From assembly GCA_029071285.1 (NCBI GenBank), contig JAIEAS010000336.1, forward strand, positions 1 to 7,901: a DNA stretch of 7,901 nt, in the 5' to 3' direction. Under the pieces are notes generated by a model. The model was not told the origin of the DNA. It did not search any database and saw only the letters and a list, made by a program, of their open reading frames with translations. This DNA is from Clostridia bacterium (GTDB taxonomy: Bacteria > Bacillota > Clostridia > Christensenellales > Borkfalkiaceae). Position numbers and translations under genes: made by a program. This document shows positions 4,998 through 7,901 of the stretch, piece after piece (the stretch's first letter is position 1; each line of letters begins with the position of its first letter).

Positions 4998-6812
4998 ATG
5001 AAAATTACATCCAGGCAATTAAGAGAAAAATGGTTATCCTTTTACGAGGGTAAAGGGCACGTAAATATCGGCGCGGTGTCGCTTATCGGCGACGGCAGCA
5101 CGGGCGTAATGTTTAACGTTGCGGGTATGCAGCCTCTTATGCCCTATCTTCTGGGCAAGAAGCACCCCGACGGCAAAAGGCTTTGCAACGTTCAGGGCTG
5201 CGTCCGTACGGTTGATATCGACTCAGTGGGCGACGCTTCGCACTTCACTTTCTTTGAGATGATGGGAAACTGGTCGCTGGGCGATTACTTCAAAAAGGAA
5301 AAAACGGCGTGGACCTTCGAGCTTTTAACCAAAGTATTCGGGCTCGATAAGGACAAGCTTTGTTCAACCGTATTCGAGGGCAACGAAGCCGCTCCGCGCG
5401 ATAACGAAACGGCTGAGCTGTTAAAAAACCTCGGCATTGCGCCCGACCATATCTTTTTCCTGCCCAAGTGCGATAACTGGTGGGAGCTCGAGGGCACCGT
5501 GGATACGCCCTGCGGTCCCGACAACGAGTGGTTCTATCCGCTTGACCTGAATAAGAAAAATCCCGTCTTCCCCGACGACTACGTAGAAATCGGCAACGAC
5601 GTTTATATGCAGTATAAAAAGACGGAAACGGGCTACGCCCCGCTTGAAAACAAAAACGTTGACACGGGCTTCGGATTTGACAGAATGCTGCTGTTTTTAA
5701 ACGGCCTTTCGGACGGTTACAAAACCGACCTGTTCGCGCCCGTAATTGCCGAGCTTGAAAGAGTAAGCGGCAAAAATTACGACAACGGCGGCGAGGACAG
5801 AAAGGCGATGCGCATTATTGCCGACCATACCCGTACCGCGGTTATGCTTATCGGCGACGAACAGGGAATACTTCCCTCCAACACGGGCGCGGGCTACATT
5901 CTCCGCCGTCTTATGCGCAGGGCGATACGCTATTGCCGCCAGCTCGGGGTAGAGAGCGGCGCAATTCTCGGCGCGGCGAAGATATTCATTGAAAAAATTT
6001 ACGGCGAGGCGTACCCTCTGCTGAAAGAAAAAGAGGGGTATATCCTCGACGAGTTAAAGAAGGAAGCGGACAAATTCGAAGCTACTCTTGCTCAGGGCAT
6101 TAAAGAATTTGAAAAGTGCGTAACTTCTCTCGAACGCAAAAACGAGTTTATGAGCAGAAGCAACCCGTCCTACGTCAAAGAAACGGTTATAGGCGGCAAA
6201 CAGGCTTTCAGACTTTACGACACTTACGGTTTCCCCTTGGAGCTCACCGAAGAGCTTGCGCTCGAGAGCGGTTTAACCGTAGACAAGCAGGGCTTTGAAG
6301 CGGCGTTCGCAGAACACAGGGAAAAGAGCCGCGTGCTTGCGGCGGGACAGTTCAAGGGCGGACTTGAAAGCCACTCGGAAACGGCAACCAAATACCACAC
6401 CGCACCCCACCTTTTAAACGCGGCGTTAAAAATAGTCTGCTCGCCCGACATTCAGCAGAAGGGCAGCAACATAAACGAAGAAAGACTCCGCTTCGACTTC
6501 AACTTCGCGCGCAAGCTCACCGAGGAAGAAGTGGCGGAAGTGGAAAAGCTTGTAAACGAACAGATTAAACTCAACCTGCCCGTCGTGTTAAAGGAAATGA
6601 GCCTTGAAGAGGCAAAAGCTCTCGGCTTCGTCGGCGTGTTCGACAGCAAGTACGGCGAAGTGGTAAAGACCTATTCTATAGGCGAGTTTTCAAAAGAGAT
6701 ATGCGGCGGTCCCCACGCGCAAAATACGGGCGAGCTGGGCACCTTTAAAATAGTCAAGCAGGAAAACGTTTCCGCAGGCATCAAAAGAATTAAGGCAATT
6801 CTGCAAAAATAA
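4998..6812 (+). CDS. alaS: Alanyl-tRNA synthetase, compact form, 604 aa
   Basis: A class II synthetase that charges tRNA-Ala. Residues 1-240 form the catalytic core, with VAGMQPLMPYLLG (41-53), CVRTVDIDSVGD (68-79) and FFEMMGNWSLGDYF (85-98). The tRNA-recognition domain follows (265-445): ADHTRTAV, LPSNTGAGYILRRLMRRAIR and LYDTYGFPLELTEE. The editing domain, which hydrolyses mischarged Ser/Gly-tRNA-Ala, is about 460-604 with its zinc-type residues intact: His467 and His471 (HTAPH), Cys569 and His573 (CGGPH). Standard bacterial AlaRS is about 875 aa. This one lacks the beta-barrel with the GGGQ motif, since only about 20 residues separate HREKSR (440-445) from the HTAPH motif, and it ends after editing with no C-Ala domain. 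The stop is natural with no frameshift debris. From memory it resembles the short AlaRS group common in Patescibacteria and seen in some Bacillota. The start has GAGGAA (4988-4993), 10 bp after cysS. Confidence 0.96.
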   Translation: MKITSRQLREKWLSFYEGKGHVNIGAVSLIGDGSTGVMFNVAGMQPLMPYLLGKKHPDGKRLCNVQGCVRTVDIDSVGDASHFTFFEMMGNWSLGDYFKKEKTAWTFELLTKVFGLDKDKLCSTVFEGNEAAPRDNETAELLKNLGIAPDHIFFLPKCDNWWELEGTVDTPCGPDNEWFYPLDLNKKNPVFPDDYVEIGNDVYMQYKKTETGYAPLENKNVDTGFGFDRMLLFLNGLSDGYKTDLFAPVIAELERVSGKNYDNGGEDRKAMRIIADHTRTAVMLIGDEQGILPSNTGAGYILRRLMRRAIRYCRQLGVESGAILGAAKIFIEKIYGEAYPLLKEKEGYILDELKKEADKFEATLAQGIKEFEKCVTSLERKNEFMSRSNPSYVKETVIGGKQAFRLYDTYGFPLELTEELALESGLTVDKQGFEAAFAEHREKSRVLAAGQFKGGLESHSETATKYHTAPHLLNAALKIVCSPDIQQKGSNINEERLRFDFNFARKLTEEEVAEVEKLVNEQIKLNLPVVLKEMSLEEAKALGFVGVFDSKYGEVVKTYSIGEFSKEICGGPHAQNTGELGTFKIVKQENVSAGIKRIKAILQK

Positions 6813-6834
6813 CCCGAAATTTACCATTTTCGGG
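6813..6834. terminator. Weak hairpin directly after alaS, possible terminator
   Basis: CCCGAAA (6813-6819) pairs with TTTCGGG (6828-6834), a 7 bp stem with an 8 nt loop that starts at the base after the alaS stop codon. No U-run follows on the plus strand (CAGAAATCG), so intrinsic termination would be inefficient. On the minus strand the hairpin is followed by a T-rich stretch. Confidence 0.4.
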
Positions 6835-6913
6835 CAGAAATCGACTTATTTCATGCAAAAATAAAATAATTTAAATTTTATTAAAAAACTTTAAAAACGC
6901 GATACAAAACAGC

Positions 6914-6942
6914 TTGACAGAAATTTTATAAAATAATAAAAT
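6914..6942 (+). promoter_or_regulatory. Strong promoter of the rplM-rpsI operon with AT-rich upstream region
   Basis: A consensus TTGACA (6914-6919), a 17 bp spacer and TAAAAT (6937-6942, five of six). The region 6855-6900 is almost pure A/T with A- and T-tracts, like an UP element, as expected for a ribosomal protein operon. Transcription would start near 6949 and leave a leader of about 60 nt. I could not recognise an L13-type autoregulatory leader in it. Confidence 0.82.
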
Positions 6943-7009
6943 AAGTTCACGTTAATAAGATTTATTGAAAAAATGGTCTTTCGCATAGAACTATCAAAAG
7001 GAGCGAACA

Positions 7010-7441
7010 ATGAAAACCTACATGGCAAAAGCCGAGACAGTTGAAAGAAAGTGGTACGTTGTAGACGCAGCGGGCGTCCCTCTCGGCAGACTTGCGTCAA
7101 AGGTGGCAAGCATTTTGCGCGGCAAAAACAAGCCTACTTTTACGCCCAACGTTGATACGGGCGATTTCGTAATCGTTTTGAACAGCGATAAAGTCGTTTT
7201 GACGGGTAAAAAGCTTGACGACAAATTTTACAGATATCACACGGGCTACATCGGCGGTCTTAAAGAAATTTCTTATAAAAAGATGCTTGCCGAAAAAAGC
7301 GACCTTGCCGTTTACGAAGCGGTTAAGGGAATGTTGCCCAAAAACTCTCTCGGCAGGGATATGATTAAAAAACTGCGCGTTTATAAGGGAGCGGAACACA
7401 ACCACGCGGCGCAGAAGCCCGAAGAGCTTAAATTATTTTAA
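7010..7441 (+). CDS. rplM: 50S ribosomal protein L13, 143 aa
   Basis: An early-assembling protein of the large ribosomal subunit that binds 23S rRNA. The whole length matches the family: [19 protein letters not shown] (12-30), [20 protein letters not shown] (33-52), [20 protein letters not shown] (64-83) and the signature [21 protein letters not shown] (107-127) with [10 protein letters not shown]. The ATG at 7010 has AAGGAG 8 nt upstream and its [16 protein letters not shown]-terminus parallels Bacillus L13, so the internal Met5 is not preferred. It is first in a two-gene operon with rpsI, the near-universal bacterial order, and is separated from it by 18 bp. Confidence 0.98.
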   Translation: MKTYMAKAETVERKWYVVDAAGVPLGRLASKVASILRGKNKPTFTPNVDTGDFVIVLNSDKVVLTGKKLDDKFYRYHTGYIGGLKEISYKKMLAEKSDLAVYEAVKGMLPKNSLGRDMIKKLRVYKGAEHNHAAQKPEELKLF

Positions 7442-7459
7442 AAGGTAAGAGGAAATATT

Positions 7460-7873
7460 ATGGCAAAGGCTAATTTAAAGAAAAAACTTCAATTCTGGGG
7501 AACGGGAAGAAGAAAAAAGGCAATCGCTCGCGTTCGTCTTATTCCCGCAGGTTCGGGCGTTATTGAAATTAACGAAAGAGCTTTCGAAGATTATTTCCCC
7601 CAGTCGGTTTTGCAGTACGTTGTAAAACAGCCCCTTACCCTTTTGGGCGTAGAAGCAAAATACGACGTTTTGGTTAACGTTTACGGCGGCGGTTATACCG
7701 GTCAGGCAAACGCTATCCGCCTCGGCATTGCGCGCGCACTGTTGCAGGCAGAGGACGGCTGCCGTCCCGCTTTGAAGAAGGAAGGCTTCTTAACCCGCGA
7801 CCCCAGAGTCAAGGAAAGAAAGAAGTACGGCTTGAAAAAAGCACGCCGTGCTCCTCAGTTCTCAAAGAGATAA
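7460..7873 (+). CDS. rpsI: 30S ribosomal protein S9, 137 aa
   Basis: A small-subunit protein in the 30S head whose C-terminal tail reaches the P-site tRNA. Visible signatures are [16 protein letters not shown] (12-27), the core [20 protein letters not shown] (76-95), [14 protein letters not shown] (111-124) and the invariant tail RAPQFSKR (130-137) ending in Lys-Arg. The N-terminus carries about ten extra, lysine-rich residues (ANLKKKLQ) before the conserved FWGTGRRK compared with Bacillus S9; the RBS AGAGGA at 7448-7453 supports the ATG at 7460. The residue after IR is Leu rather than the usual His (IRLGIARAL). The gene is complete. Only 28 bp remain after it, so its terminator or the next gene lies outside the window. 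Confidence 0.98.
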   Translation: MAKANLKKKLQFWGTGRRKKAIARVRLIPAGSGVIEINERAFEDYFPQSVLQYVVKQPLTLLGVEAKYDVLVNVYGGGYTGQANAIRLGIARALLQAEDGCRPALKKEGFLTRDPRVKERKKYGLKKARRAPQFSKR

Positions 7874-7901
7874 TTACAAAAATACAAAGAGGTCTTACGA
7901 C

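Noticed and set aside
4998..6812. alaS as a pseudogene truncated by frameshift
   Set aside because: The missing parts are whole domains, the editing residues are intact, and no remnant of C-Ala is visible in any frame downstream, so it is a natural short form.
6949..7009. L13 autoregulatory leader RNA
   Set aside because: Such leaders are known upstream of rplM in Bacillota, but I could not identify a convincing conserved structure in this 60 nt segment.
7874..7901. Terminator or next gene after rpsI
   Set aside because: Only 28 bases remain; no complete hairpin or start codon can be supported.

Overview
The window reads as a chromosomal segment of a Gram-positive-type, low-to-moderate GC bacterium, most plausibly a member of the Clostridia (Bacillota), perhaps an uncultured gut lineage. 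The basis is the cysE-cysS gene order familiar from Bacillota, AGGAG-type ribosome binding sites, strong TTGACA/TATAAT-type promoters, a secreted lipoprotein with a short signal peptide, and Bacillus-like N-termini in L13 and CysE. The taxonomic placement is inference; there is no rRNA gene here.

Layout, left to right. A promoter (76-104) drives an unrecognised lipoprotein (136-1308) and a small acidic protein (1313-1519). This pair ends at a perfect palindromic terminator (1519-1550) that shares one base with the second stop codon. A palindromic dispersed repeat (1601-1697) and a second, probably bidirectional, terminator (1704-1731) separate it from a convergent, minus-strand, single-gene DeoR-family regulator (1746-2504). 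That regulator's promoter (2550-2578) lies between two near-identical GTGA/TCAC operator-like sites about 101 bp apart.

A roughly 550 bp divergent intergenic region follows. It holds a plus-strand promoter (2695-2723) and a 281 bp element (2749-3029). The element is closed by 27 bp inverted repeats and contains two further helices that meet the terminal stem with no gap, so it looks like a three-way junction. A small hairpin (3031-3052) then covers the cysE ribosome binding site. This is the most interesting part of the window: either a structured leader RNA for the operon below or a MITE-like insertion in its 5' UTR.

The downstream operon is cysE (serine O-acetyltransferase), cysS (cysteinyl-tRNA synthetase) and alaS (alanyl-tRNA synthetase), all plus strand with 0 and 10 bp gaps. 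It links cysteine precursor synthesis to charging of tRNA-Cys and tRNA-Ala. The AlaRS is a compact 604-residue form that keeps its catalytic and editing domains but lacks the beta-barrel segment with the GGGQ motif and the C-terminal C-Ala domain.

After an AT-rich gap with a strong promoter (6914-6942) comes the conserved ribosomal protein pair rplM (L13) and rpsI (S9). Both are complete, and the window ends 28 bp after rpsI.
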